Source: Galerina marginata (Eukaryota; Basidiomycota; Agaricomycetes; Agaricales; Galerinaceae). Taken from it: a stretch of DNA of 64,000 nucleotides. The notes beneath the pieces were generated by a model, which made no database searches, was not told the origin of the DNA, and was given only the letters and a program-made list of their open reading frames with translations. Location: the NCBI GenBank assembly GCA_023014335.1, contig JAECYW010000021.1:620001-684000 (forward strand), in the 5' to 3' direction. The position numbers and the translations under genes are program-made. Positions 45,964-57,469 of this stretch are shown in pieces (the stretch's first letter is position 1; each line of letters begins with the position of its first letter).

Positions 45964-48375
45964 AGTCAAGTGAACTTGTTTGTGTGGGACGCCTGTGCCA
46001 AACATGCAGCCGTCGTTTTCATCTCCCCAGTCCATTCTCACCCCTCACCCTGTAGTGCCAGTCCTCGAGATGCTCTTGAGGACTGTCAAGCGGCACTTTT
46101 TCGGCCAACTCTCCACCTTTAGCCTTCCCCTCCATCTTAACTGATCTGTCGCGTAACTTCAAGGCGGGTTCCATGGCCATTACTCGACCTCAACAACATG
46201 CAAGTCCCGGTCCTTCATGATACTCTGAGGACCGTCAAGCAGGACCGATCTGCGGCCTGATTTCAAGAAGAATTTTATGGCGATTACTCAACGTCAACTA
46301 CACGCATTGGTCTCGGTCCTCGTGATGCCCCGAGGACTGTCAAGCAGGACTTCTCTTCGCACTGGTCCTACAGATAGCTCTGAGGACTGTCGCACGAGCT
46401 CGTCTCGTTCTCTCCTGGCCACGGCCCTCAACGCTCCACGACGAAGACGGTCCTACAGATAGCTCTGAAGACTGTCGGCCCTCAACCCTCCGCGACGAAG
46501 ACGGTCCTACAGACGGCTCTGAGGACTGTCGCATTAATTTTATCTCTCCTACTAACTACGAACTTCTCCATCTGCTGCTGCGTTTTCACCACTCCCTACC
46601 CTCTTACCGTGAGTCACTTTCCGCCCTTATTTCATTTGAAAAGTTGTGCTTACTTTTTCTCTTCTAGTCCCTTCTGACGTCTTACTTTCCGTTATGCGCT
46701 TATCTTCATCGTAAATCCCGATGTATTCAGGGTAAGTATCGACTTAGGCAAATACAAAGCTCGAACTCATTTCCTTAACATAGAATGGACTCCGATGTTG
46801 AGCCATTGCAGATTCTCGCCGTCGCCCTTCTTCAGCTTCAGGTTTTTCACGTTCTTGTGATTGGCCAAATAGTGCTTGTCGAAGAGGCTCTTGGATTTTC
46901 CTTTCGGCGGGTTTCGCCTGGTATTCCCATGTCCGGACTTCCGCAGCCGAAGAGTGGGTTTGCTACCTTTATTGGAGAACAATTTCCTGTCGGTTCTCCT
47001 TTGCTTGTCGATGAAATCCATTTCCTTTTCGGCACTCCTTCGCCAATTGAGGGATCTGACATAGAGGACCTCCATGCCGCTATGTCGCTTTCGTCAGAGC
47101 TCATACCTTCGGGGCCGAGTTGCGTAACCAGTGTTTCCAACCATTCCCATATCGCTATGTCGGTTGCCCCTTCATCCCTTTTTCTCTCGATCGTGCGCTT
47201 GATTGTTTCAACCCTACGGTCACGTCGCTACAACGGCCTTCAGACACTCCATAGGACATGAAGAATCGAAAACCTTACGTGGATGCGCCTCATGTTCGCT
47301 CGTTTCATCTTTTCCGTGACCTCCTTCGATTCTATCATCCTCTTTTCAACCTCATTCAAGCTCTCAACCTCGCCAGATTCCAAGAGTTTTGGTTGAGCAT
47401 TCCTCCAGGTTGTCCGGGCGCGTTCTATTTGATCCTGGATTATCTCCATCAAATAATCATCGGAACGGTCTGGGAGATCGTCCCAGGCTGTTGCTTTCCT
47501 CTTTCTTTCTAACACGGCATCAAGGAGGATTTCCATCACTCTCGTATTCCAGGCCGATGAGATCTTGTCTCTCATCGATTCGGAGGTCATCTTTATCAGG
47601 CCCATTTTGTTCTTCTCGGTCAAAGTGCCGGACATGTGTGGATTCAGGTGGTTCGTGGACGGCGTACTCCTCCACGGATTCAATTCCAAACATCCCTTTC
47701 ATGACTGTTCCAACCAAGCGCTATATATCGGTCAGGGTCAATGGAGGTTTCAATGGCCGAGGGGAACACGAACGCAGTAGCTGGCTCTTTCCCACTTTTC
47801 ATCCATTTTCTTTTCCTCTTCTACGGGGTTTACCTTGGATCGTCGGCCTCTAATGGTATCGGATTTGCGGCCACCGCGTTTGGTTTGTCCTTTAAGGACT
47901 TCTCGCAATAATTTTTTCAGTGCTCCCAACGTTAGCGGTGCCTCGTCGTCATCGTCGGATTCGCCGTCGTTGGATTCGCCGTCGTCGGTCTCGTTGGATT
48001 TTCCTTCTGGTTCACTCATGTCAACGTCTTCGTCGACTGCTTCCTGCAATATTTTATCTAGCAGGCGCCATTGAAACTTCAATACGACGTACCGATGCCT
48101 CAAGGACCGGTCGCTCCTGAGCGTACTGCTTTGATTTTTTGCTCTTGATCGCCGCCGTAATCTTCATTATTCTGATCACGGGTTCTTTTCCCTATCACCG
48201 GTTCAGGAGGCGGGCTTGACCTCAACATAGCTTCCTGCAAGGCCAGTTCTGCCGGGGAAAGCAAGATGATGGCCCCTTCCCTCTGAAGCGGGCGGTGGGC
48301 CTGTGAAGCGGATACAGGCTGAGATGCATGAGACTGAGTAGCAGATACGCCAGGGGATCCTGCGGGTGCAGACAT
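45964..48375 (-). pseudogene. GMSSDES-family relic, member 3 (inverted partner of member 1)
   Basis: On the minus strand: an N-terminal frame 48375-48100, an acidic segment (DEDVDMSEPE), the patch LKGQTKRGGRKSDTIRG, a segment with PDQ-type helices at 47689-47240 (FSILHVLW), then the core at 47140-46767 (EGMSSDESD..., LNWRRSAEKEMDFID). The core is broken: relative to member 1 about 11 bases are missing just after SSDESD (near 47080), so the rest continues in another frame. It keeps the Lys codon that is a stop in member 1. The two relics therefore decayed independently after the duplication. The first 230 bases of the N-terminal frame have no counterpart in member 1. Confidence 0.65.
46330..46535. 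repeat. Degenerate minisatellite, partner of the array at 25635-25860
   Basis: Three copies of ggtcctacagatagctctga-type units end in ggactgtcg (about 46363, 46450 and 46502), with two more diverged gaggactgtcaagcagga words upstream. The unit is the reverse complement of that at 25635-25860. Confidence 0.7.
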
Positions 48376-48697
48376 TGCGGGAATGATATATTAGCAACGA
48401 AGAAGACGAGACCTTTTATAAGTATCCGGAGAGTGACGTACAATGTGTTATGACTCTGGATGATTAAAAATGACTCAGTATACTGATTGGCATCAGAAAC
48501 GCACCTGATGTCCTTGGGAGAAGCCGAATAAAACACTGAACGCGTGATGGTTTCAGTTGAGTTCAAACAGTCAGGTTGTTCATGCGCAGGCTATCAACAT
48601 GGGTCGTACAATTTGGCAAACTGGATTGACATTAGGAGCAAATTAGACACATAGAAAGCACGTGTGTGGACACAATAGGGGGCGTAAAAAGAAAAAA

Positions 48698-51600
48698 TCA
48701 ATCTGATCTAGCACGCTTGGAACGATGTTGACTAGTGGACGAATGCTTTTTCAATTGAGGAATGATCAGCGACAGTTCCAAATGTTGACGATCCTTTTGA
48801 GCGTTGAAATAAAGCTGATCTAACCGAGTAATGCCGTGTTTGAAGAAATCTGACAACACACTGTCAGCTGGCATAAAATATCCCAGATCCAAGACAAACC
48901 ATATGAGATGCTTGACCAGTTACGGTGCTTGGCAGGGAGCAATTGAACAGAATACTTCTCTTGTTTCTCAAGTGCGAGCGATCTAGAAGGTAGCAAATGT
49001 CGTTCCAACCACAAAGAAGAAATATGAGGATCGATATCCACAATGTTGTTGATCTGCTTCGTAAGCAGGCTCAACGTGCAATTGGCCTTTGTATCAAGCT
49101 TTGAGGCAGTTGCACCTTCTTTGTACTTGATCAAGGTTTGAGCGATCTGAATGAAAAAGCGAGATGGCAAGTCACTGATGACAGTACCCCCAGGACCAGT
49201 GATCTTGAAGCAGGATCGGACCCAGTCCATGAGATGGAGAGCAACTCCACGAGCATAACAAATCGCAAACCGTTCACCAACAGGAATGAGGTTGATTTCA
49301 TGGTCAATCAAGACTTGCTGGCTTTTATTGGCTTGTTGGTTTTCTTGTTGTGTTGGCGCACGATAAGTCCTGAAGTCAAGGACGTTCCCCAAGGTAACGA
49401 GGACACAAGCTGAAAGTAAATCCATCAAGCCATCGATGTGGTTGACGTTTGGCAGATGAGATACGGCTCGGTCTGTTTCGTGGATGTAAGAAAAAGGTTG
49501 ATGAGAGACAAAGAAACTATACCAGATTCGACAAACTCATCTTCGATTAACCCCATATGATACAAGATGACCATACGGCGCAACAAAACGCGAGTAGGGT
49601 GTGAGATGTTAGTCACGAATTCGTGTAAGATGAACGAATGGATAAGGCCTTGAAGTGTCATTTGCATGTGGTGGGTGAAGTAGTAGTGCCCGCCAAGACA
49701 TATCGAATTAGCATAACCGAAGACAAAGTGAGGTTGGCGAGGCATCATAAAGCTTTACCAAAATATTTAGCCACAGATTGCACGGGGTATAACAATATGA
49801 ACTTACAGTTTGTCACCTGGTCGCAAAGCCACAATCTCAAAATCATAATTGGACGAGTCCAAGACTTCGTCAAGGCGAAAGCCATCGTTCAGGAAAAAGT
49901 CTATGGACGCCAGAGGATTGTTATGGCGTTCACGAAGGAATGCCCATGCCTTTCCACCAGCGGCTACTAAAACCTCAGTGGCCAAACCCTCACAATCGAT
50001 ATGCAGAAATGTTATGGCGTTTTTAAGGCCAACAAGAGCCCACCGCATGTGTTCGGTTGGGTATGTCAAGGCTTGGTCAATGCAATGAATGCCGCGAGTC
50101 ACATCCCACGCATGGAGGTCACTTGTGTAATCTGTGGGCTCCATGTTACCGTCGTATAACGGAAGGTCCAAGGCATTTAGAATTCTCCCTGATGGATGAC
50201 AATTTTCCCATAAATCTCGCACACGACCACTGACAACTGTTGGGCCGCATTTTTTGCCGAGAGGCTTGATGGAGTAATCTGCAAAAAAGAAGGAATTTAG
50301 GAAAAATTAGGCAGAAATGGAGTCAATAATGTTCTTGCCGTTTATAGAAATTTGCCGTGAAGGTGTCCCAGCGACCTTTCTCAGACCAGCCTCATCGAAA
50401 GATATTTTATCCTTCAGAGGCCATCCGGTGACAATAACATTCTTCTTCTTCAATTCTTGTTGCTTTTCGAAACACTTCAGTGCATCCCATGCCTTATAAG
50501 TGAATGACTTGATAACGGAATCGGCTGGACGTGCAATGTGACGTGGTCGACGATCGACATAAAACGATTCGATACGCTCAAAAAATTGACCAAGTCGTTT
50601 GTGATAAACTGGGAACTTGACAAACAAATTTAATAACGGAAAAACTTTCGACTTCACGCAACTTACGTGGAACTTTGGAGTGAATGCCATGGGTCTACCT
50701 GTCACATCGAAAACGGTATAAGTTTTCCTCCCAGTTGGACGATTGGCTTCAAGAGGAAGAGAAATTTGTTCCTTTTCGGCCTACAAAGTTATGTTCAGCA
50801 TCAAGAAATTGAAGAGTGAATATTAGACTACACTTACATATTCCCTCATCACCATTGGCTCGAATAGCGAAGTGACCTCGGTCAGTTCGATAGGGTTTTC
50901 CTTCGATCCCAGTCCTGCAAAGACGACAGGAGACGATGAGCGAGGACGCTTAGTCGAAGTTTTGCTGTCACTATTCGGTAGGGTAGACGGTTTTGGGGCT
51001 TCGGCTGGCGAGGATGGACGAGTTTGAGGTTCTGACAACATGTCTGGCTCTTCATCGGTGCTTTCAGCATGAGGACGCGCAGGCGATCGAATGCCGCCAA
51101 GTTCATCATGGTCAATATCCATGCCACCCGAGGTGCAGGCTGGACCAGATCTCGAATCTGAGCCGCTTTCTGAACCAGGCCAGACATCCACTGGACCGTT
51201 ATTATTAACCTCAAAGTCATGAATGGCAGAGTCGTCATGAGGCGTTGATGCAGTGAGCGGTGACGTGAGTTGGATAGAATTCACCACCGAGCGGCTTCCT
51301 ACAGGAGCGCCATGAAAAGCTGTGTTGAGAGCTGCAGCTAAAGGATCTGCAGAAGAATCCTTGCCACCATTTTCCATCGGAAATGGATCTGCTTGCTCTT
51401 CAAACGGGTTAAGAGGCGTTGATTGTGGAGGGTAGGATGGTGCTGTAGAGTTGTTTTCCATAGACGGTTCCATGATATGCTGCATATGCAATGCCTCAGA
51501 ATGAATGCCAGTCTCGACTTGTTCACCAGTAGAAGACGCCAGGCGTGCATGAACGGCCGGAGCCGATTCGTTGTAGAGTCCGATCAGAGGTTGGACTACT

Positions 51601-53772
51601 TGAGGTAGAGGCGGATTAACCGATAGAGCCAGAGGCGCCTGAATAGAGCGTGCAGCAACAACACTCAATGACACCGTATGAGACATAACAAACGGGACTT
51701 CCATGGACGGTGGTGGAGGCAAATACTGATGAATGTTGCGTGCGCTGGTATTGGCGTGAGATAACACCGTGACTCCCGTAGGGTCAATGCTTAACATGGG
51801 TAAAGATGGTATGGCCGGGTCAATAAACGGGCGCGCAGATGGCCATGACAACGGCACACCGGTGGTAGAAACTTTCTGACCCGATGTAACAGGCCATGAG
51901 CCAATAGACGCAGGTGGCGGCGGAGATGGCTCGATAATATGCAACGGCCTACTGGGTTCCGGAAAAGACATAGATGGAACGTATGGTACGGCTACAAACG
52001 TTACGTGCCACGAGGTCAACGATCAATCTTGAACAAAGTGGCAAAAAACATACGCAACGCAGGGGAAAAACACCGCTTATCGGTGTCACATGTTGACGCA
52101 AAATTGATATCAGACCAGGGCATGGAGTTTGCTAAGTCCCGTAGCGCTGTGTAAACCGAGATGCGACCCTCAGCAAGACGAAAAAGGGCATCCCAAATCA
52201 GATTTTCCACAGCCAAGACGCGAGGCGGCTTGTGAGAGCCAAGCCTCGCAGCCAAATCGATGACGGTTCGGCGATGAAAGGACTTCGTCGACAACCGCAC
52301 AGTCACCAAAAGGTACAGGGGTGATATCAAAGAGGCAAGCTGGAATGGCGAGCGAGAGCCTACATGGGCAGTTGAAGATGCGCAGCCATCCGTTTGACAT
52401 TTCTTGATGAATGCATTATATTCAATTTCAAAGCGGTTGTACGATTCTTCATCTTGAAAACCACTACTTGGATTGGCAGGCATCGATATCAAAGAAAAAG
52501 AACATACCCAGGTGGCACAGAGGGCATATCTGCAGGAAGATCTGGTATGGTTCCTTCAGGGAATCGAATGCTTTTCATAGCAGCTATATGAATAGCAGCC
52601 AGAAGGAAATTCTCTTCGATTGCGATGTACTTCGTTGCAACATTGTTCCTCGCAGCCATATGCATCAAGGAAAGCATAGGATTGGGAAATTTGCGAAACT
52701 GCGAGATGCCCTCGGTCGCATCTTGCACTAACTTCTTGAAGGTTATCACCATCTTCGGCCAGTCTTGCAAACGGGAAAATGCCTGGAAAATCATCAAAAA
52801 TGAGGTCTAACACGAAACACGCACTCACATCAAGACCATCCTTCGGACTCGGCGGCCCTGGCAGGAACATACATGCTGTAGGAGAGGAGGCAGGTACTCG
52901 CGAAATACATTGCACGCGAAGAGAAATAATTTCAAATAATCTGTATGCGCATAACACAGAACAGAGCTTTTGGAAATCGTAAACGGTCAGATTCGGTTCA
53001 TGTGCAGCCACAACTGAACAGCTCGATTCTGGTGCTGTGGTTGTGACGACCTTCACGCCCAACAACCCTAGAATATCTTTCGTGCGTGGATCGCCGGCGA
53101 AAGAAAGTAGTGCGTCCTCGAAGCCATGTAACGAAGACAGGAAGGTCTGTTCATTATTTAAATTCATTCATATTGTCAAAAAAAAGGAGAACACACCTCA
53201 AATTTTGGTAACTTGTGTGAATGCGCCAAAAGAGATTCGGGTTTCAACACCAATGATTCCGAATACCATGGAAACTCGGCCAAAATAGTTGAATATAGAC
53301 GTCGATGAGAAGTCGCTACATTACTACTGTCAGCACAGGAGAATTTGAAAATGCAGACAACACATACCAATGTTTGAGTCGTAGGGAAGATAACGTGGAT
53401 GAAATCCGCTCGACATAGAGTCTCAGGATCTTTAATTGTGGACCGAAAATGACAAAGAAAATGAAAGCAGAGCAAGGCCTTGGAAGGAAGGATTTGTTGT
53501 TTTGGGAATTGATATAATTGCGTGTTTGAAAAGAAACATTATCATGTGACCAGATGACAAAGCTGAGCTCAATTGGTCGAGCTTGCTTTGTCATATGGTC
53601 AGCTGACATTAAGTATCTTTGCACCGCTTGTTCATTCACTGATTGAAATTCAGAATCTGTTGCACACACTTAATCGCAATATAATGTAATGGTAAGAGTA
53701 TTTACACCTTTTCCGCGACGGTGACCCCTCCTCGAGAATCTTTCGCAGCCTTTGCAACGCTTCAGAAGACAT
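48698..53772 (-). CDS. JmjC/cupin-like domain protein, large multi-exon gene
   Basis: The start is the ATG at 53772 (MSSEALQRLRKILEEG), followed by a donor at gtgtaa; the last exon ends in a TGA at 48698-48700. Between them are N-terminal helical exons (53167-52489 and 52492-52016), a 350-residue disordered Pro/Ser-rich exon (52019-50823, with KRPRSSSP), a domain lead-in (50705-50307) and the catalytic-type block at 50222-49803: ITFLHIDCEGLATEV, followed after an intron by MPRQPHFVFGY. HxD plus the later PH is the metal-binding pattern of JmjC-type 2OG-Fe(II) oxygenases. Further helical exons follow (49428-48820), with a basic C-terminus (QHRSKRARSD). It could be a nuclear oxygenase; no histone-reader domain is visible. 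The complete exon set is not resolved, so a break cannot be excluded, but none is obvious. Confidence 0.6.
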
Positions 53773-53841
53773 ATTCGGCCCTCGTGGCAATGCGCGAAAC
53801 GGAGGCGAAGTACCAAAAGGATAGAGGTTGATAGACCGGAT

Positions 53842-54242
53842 AGGACCTGGGACACTCCCCTAAGACCCTGTCCGGATTTTTTGCGGAGTGGAGGCCTAAA
53901 AGTCGCAAAAATCTGGTCCGTTTAGTGCGGGTCAGAGGGCGCAGAACGCGAGAGCTGGTCCGGGTTTGCGGGGCTGGGACATCAGGCGGCCGTCAGGCCG
54001 GCAATTTTTTTGATACGGTGGCCCACTGCGGGCCAATTTGGGCGAACTTTCAGAATTCTTGTATATGCCCAGAAAACGAGTGGAATGGGGCAGCAAAACA
54101 GGCGTCGCAGGCCTCGAAAATTTACTATTTATAGTACAGGTCTGGTCCGGATTTGCGGTTGAAAGAGCTCTGTGCCGGCGGCGGAGACAGCGAAATTTGG
54201 GGTTTTCCCCGGACTGGGTCTTAGGGGAGTGTCCCAGGTCCT
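53842..54242. mobile_element. 401-bp Mutator-like MITE with 9-bp TSD
   Basis: Terminal inverted repeats of 33 bp (starting aggacctgggacactcccct) with one mismatch. It is flanked by agaccggat at 53833-53841 and 54243-54251. The interior is GC-rich and lacks a transposase. It lies 70 bp upstream of the proposed ATG of the JmjC-like gene, so it occupies the promoter or 5' UTR of that gene and may alter its expression. Confidence 0.9.
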
Positions 54243-54251
54243 AGACCGGAT

Positions 54252-54818
54252 GCACCTATCTGTAATACATCGTAAGTGGTTACTCACCGTGCTCAGAATG
54301 TGTTACTCACCGATATAGCACCTGAATAATATTTTCTTTAATACCCTGGTGTTATGAGCGATATTTCCAATAAAGTAAAGCATCATCTTCAACATGAGAG
54401 CGCGACTCTACCAGAATTGCAGAATGCAATTTGCACGGTTTCGAGCCATTCAGGTGAGATCGTATGACGAAGATCTCCCATATATTGATCAATGATCACA
54501 GTAGGACTGTGCCACTAGTGCATCAGGAAACGGCAGTCGGAGGGACACGATTGCGAAGTGCAGAGTGAATTCGTCGGAGTCATGAGCACCGCCATTTACA
54601 AGTCCCTGATGGGTCATAAGATTGGCAACACCTGGGCGCATGCCATCATCGAATACTCACCTCCTTGCGTATAATGTTCAATATATATGCTCAACTTCAT
54701 CCTGCCACAGCAGATATTAAAGAGACGGACCACGCTTGAATGGAGTGGCAGTGAATGCCTTCAAGTTGGTCCTACATAAGGCGACCGCCTCAATGGACAG
54801 TGAATGGAAAAAAAGAAG
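54252..54818. other. No gene seen
   Basis: Only short frames. It separates the upstream region of the minus-strand JmjC-like gene from the MITE at 54821. Confidence 0.4.
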
Positions 54819-54820
54819 TA

Positions 54821-55076
54821 CTGTCCGATTTCCTTCAATTCGGACGTCCCGCGTCACAGGAACCTCAGATTTGTCCTAAATGTCACGCCTGTCCCATTTC
54901 CCAAGGCTTTTGTCCCAAACCCTCGGCCAAAAATCAGCCCAAATAAGGGAATATAGGGTCCAAAATGAGCGCCAAATCTCCAGGGTCCTCCTTAATTTAG
55001 AAGGTGTACGAAACCAAAATTTCGGACAGTCGGGTCACACGTCCACCCCTTGTACGAATTGAATGAAATCGGACAG
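54821..55076. mobile_element. 256-bp MITE with TA target duplication
   Basis: Terminal inverted repeats start ctgtccgatttc and continue imperfectly for about 25 bp (ttcaattcg with one mismatch in between). It is flanked by TA at 54819-54820 and 55077-55078. Same class as 8666-8906 (CTG...CAG ends, TA duplication) but not the same family. No coding capacity. Confidence 0.8.
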
Positions 55077-55078
55077 TA

Positions 55079-55828
55079 TATGGCGGGCATAATTGCGGCT
55101 GTGAAATATCTGATTAGTGGCTGTGGAATTCTCCCAAAACGGCGATATTTCCATTTTTGAACAACAGCGTCGACCAGCGTCTCTCCACGCCGTTGAAGCG
55201 GCTGCACTTTCGTTCCTTCAACTCTACCTCATTACCCATCGTGCTCTTCAGCCTCTCGAATGTTTCTTCCCTTGAGTTCTCCGGCTTGGGCGACGAAATC
55301 CGCGCAAAAAAAGTTCTTCCAGCAAGTTCGGCGGGAATGGCATGTCCAGGTGTGTCATTCATGATAACGGCGTCGTCAGAGGTGAGTAGTCGTAATCCTT
55401 TCAGATATGCCTCATACATGATGATCTTTATTCCGAAGTCGACTGCTCAAAGAGCCGTGAAGCGCGGCATGGCGGGTCCAAAACGACCTATGCGTCCTCT
55501 CGTACTTACATAGTTGGTTTGCAGACTAAGTCGGACTTTCAAAAATCCCAAAATTTGAGTGAGAGAATGTCGGAGTTGATAAAAACGCTCAATACGACAA
55601 GAACCTGGACTTAAGATCCAGGCGTTATTGAAAAGACCTTTTCACTAACCACCACTTTTCCCGCCTCCAGCTGGCCAAAATTTAAATTCCTCGGGCTTTA
55701 ATCAGGTAAGCCTTCCTTTCTACTTTGCAGCTCGTCTGCTACTCCCCCAACCTTTCGACTCACGCCAGGGACGGGGTTGTTTTTTTTGTTGAGACCCGAA
55801 GCTAACTCGTCCTTCTCCTACAGCGTAT
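55079..55828. other. Upstream region of the TET/JBP-like gene
   Basis: A minus-strand frame at 55114-55419 (MYEAYLKGL..., PAELAGRTFFARI) is protein-like but unrecognised and has no supporting neighbours. A stretch with CT-rich runs (55650-55820) precedes the ATG at 55829 and probably holds its promoter and 5' UTR. Confidence 0.3.
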
Positions 55829-57384
55829 ATGGATCACCAGTCTACGCGGACGGTAAGCAGTACACTGCTCCGTAAACCCGCTAATTTGACTCTCTGCTTA
55901 CTATTCTTCCGCAGACTAGGTCTGGTAGGACCTACTCACCTTACCAGCCTGTGTTGTGCGACGTTGACTTCAGCACCTTCTTGTGCACCTCAGTAAACGA
56001 GCAAGCTACATTTCTAGACCTTCTGGACCTGGAATTGCCGCCTACTTGCCTGGACCCTATTGGGGACCAAGAATTGTTGCCAGCAGGTCAGTCACCTTCG
56101 GTTGAAGTTGAGGCCGTCGCAAATACGCCTTCCCAGCTGCCGTCTTCCCCGAATCTCCAGACGGCCCAGCCTGTCTCAGCTTCCCACCTTCGGAGGAAGC
56201 GAAAACGCCAGGCCTGCAAGAGTGAGGTGGGCCAATTTCCTCGACCCGAAATTCAAGAACGTGTGTTGAAGAAAGCAATTCCTCTTTCAACGACTTACGA
56301 TTTCGCTGAGGCACCGATAACTTCAGGCGCCTACAGTACCAAGCCAAGCCAGCCGGACGACTCTCAAAAAAAATTTACCGTTGAAGAACTTCTAGCTCTG
56401 GATTTTCGGCTAATCAAATGGGACGGACGGTACGCACATGTCACTCGTATTAAAATGCTCCTTCTTCTGAATGCTCCCTAGGGTTGATAGGCCGGTTGTG
56501 GACAGGAACGGCAGAGTCATCTGCGCTCTAGTAGGCCGACCCAACGACCCGAAGTACGACGAAGCGGCTGAGCGCGCCTTTTTTACCATCAGAGACGAAG
56601 GTAGCAAAGCTACTTTCGGTCCTAAAGAGCGCAACCACCGCCGCCACAAAACTCCCGCTATGAACGTGGGCGTTATGCACGGGAAAGGGACGTTGGAACC
56701 AGTTACCTTGGACAACCATGGAAACACAGCGATGGCCAGGCGGTTGCTTGCTAACCCAGACATTAGCAGGTTAGCTACCTTTGCTAGTGGCAAGTCTCCC
56801 GGGCTCTTTTCCTCAACCTTCTGTTTCTTACCGACAATTTATTTCTAGCCTCTCTTGCATTTTGGGCTAGAGGAGTGTACAGCTACTGCAAGACCACCTT
56901 AGATGCCCTTTACGCCAAAAAGCCAAAACTCAGGCGCAACTTCCCTACCAGCGTCTACCCCTGCGCTGCCTTCAATTTTGGGCCAAATGTATGGACCTAT
57001 AAGCACAAGGACGTCATGGATCTTCCGATTGTGTGGTGCAGTATTCAGGCTGGAGGTTCTTTTGATGCTACGAAAGGCGGTCATTTTATAATTTGGGAAC
57101 TTAGGCTAGTTATTGAATTCCCTCCAGGTTCTCTGATTCTTATCCCTTCTGCTGTCTTCACCCATTCCAATATCCCTGTTGCTGAGGGCAGCTGGCGAGT
57201 ATCGTTCACCCAGTTTGCTCCAGGAGGTCTCTTTAGGTATGCGGACTATGGGTATTCTACTGTTAAGGACCTTAAAGTGAAAGATCCTGGTTTATACGAT
57301 CAACTTCTTCGCCTTCGCTCTACGAAATGGCAAACGTATCTTAGCCTGCTTACCAAATTAGATGAAATGCCTAATGTAAAGTAG
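55829..57384 (+). CDS. TET/JBP-like 2OG-Fe(II) dioxygenase
   Basis: Exons 55829-55852, 55915-56429, 56482-56786 and 56849-57384 join to 459 residues in one frame. The N-terminal half is disordered, with a basic patch (LRRKRKRQACKS). The C-terminal half is the catalytic-type domain: FNFGPNVWTYKHKDVMDLP with an HxD (His-Lys-Asp), then KGGHFIIWELRLVIEFPPG, then IPSAVFTHSN with the distal His, then an Arg at SWRVSFTQ suited to bind 2-oxoglutarate. This matches the TET/JBP-like family described as expanded in Agaricomycetes and linked there to KDZ transposons, whose members oxidise 5-methylcytosine or thymine. Activity on DNA here is inference. All exons are needed and no lesion is seen. A WD40 relic lies just downstream on the other strand. 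Confidence 0.75.
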
Positions 57385-57469
57385 TGTTGAATTTTATCTT
57401 ACCACCAACTGCGTAGCAGGTAGAAAAAAGAAATACTAGCTTTGCTGGTTCAGTGGAAATCATTATGCT

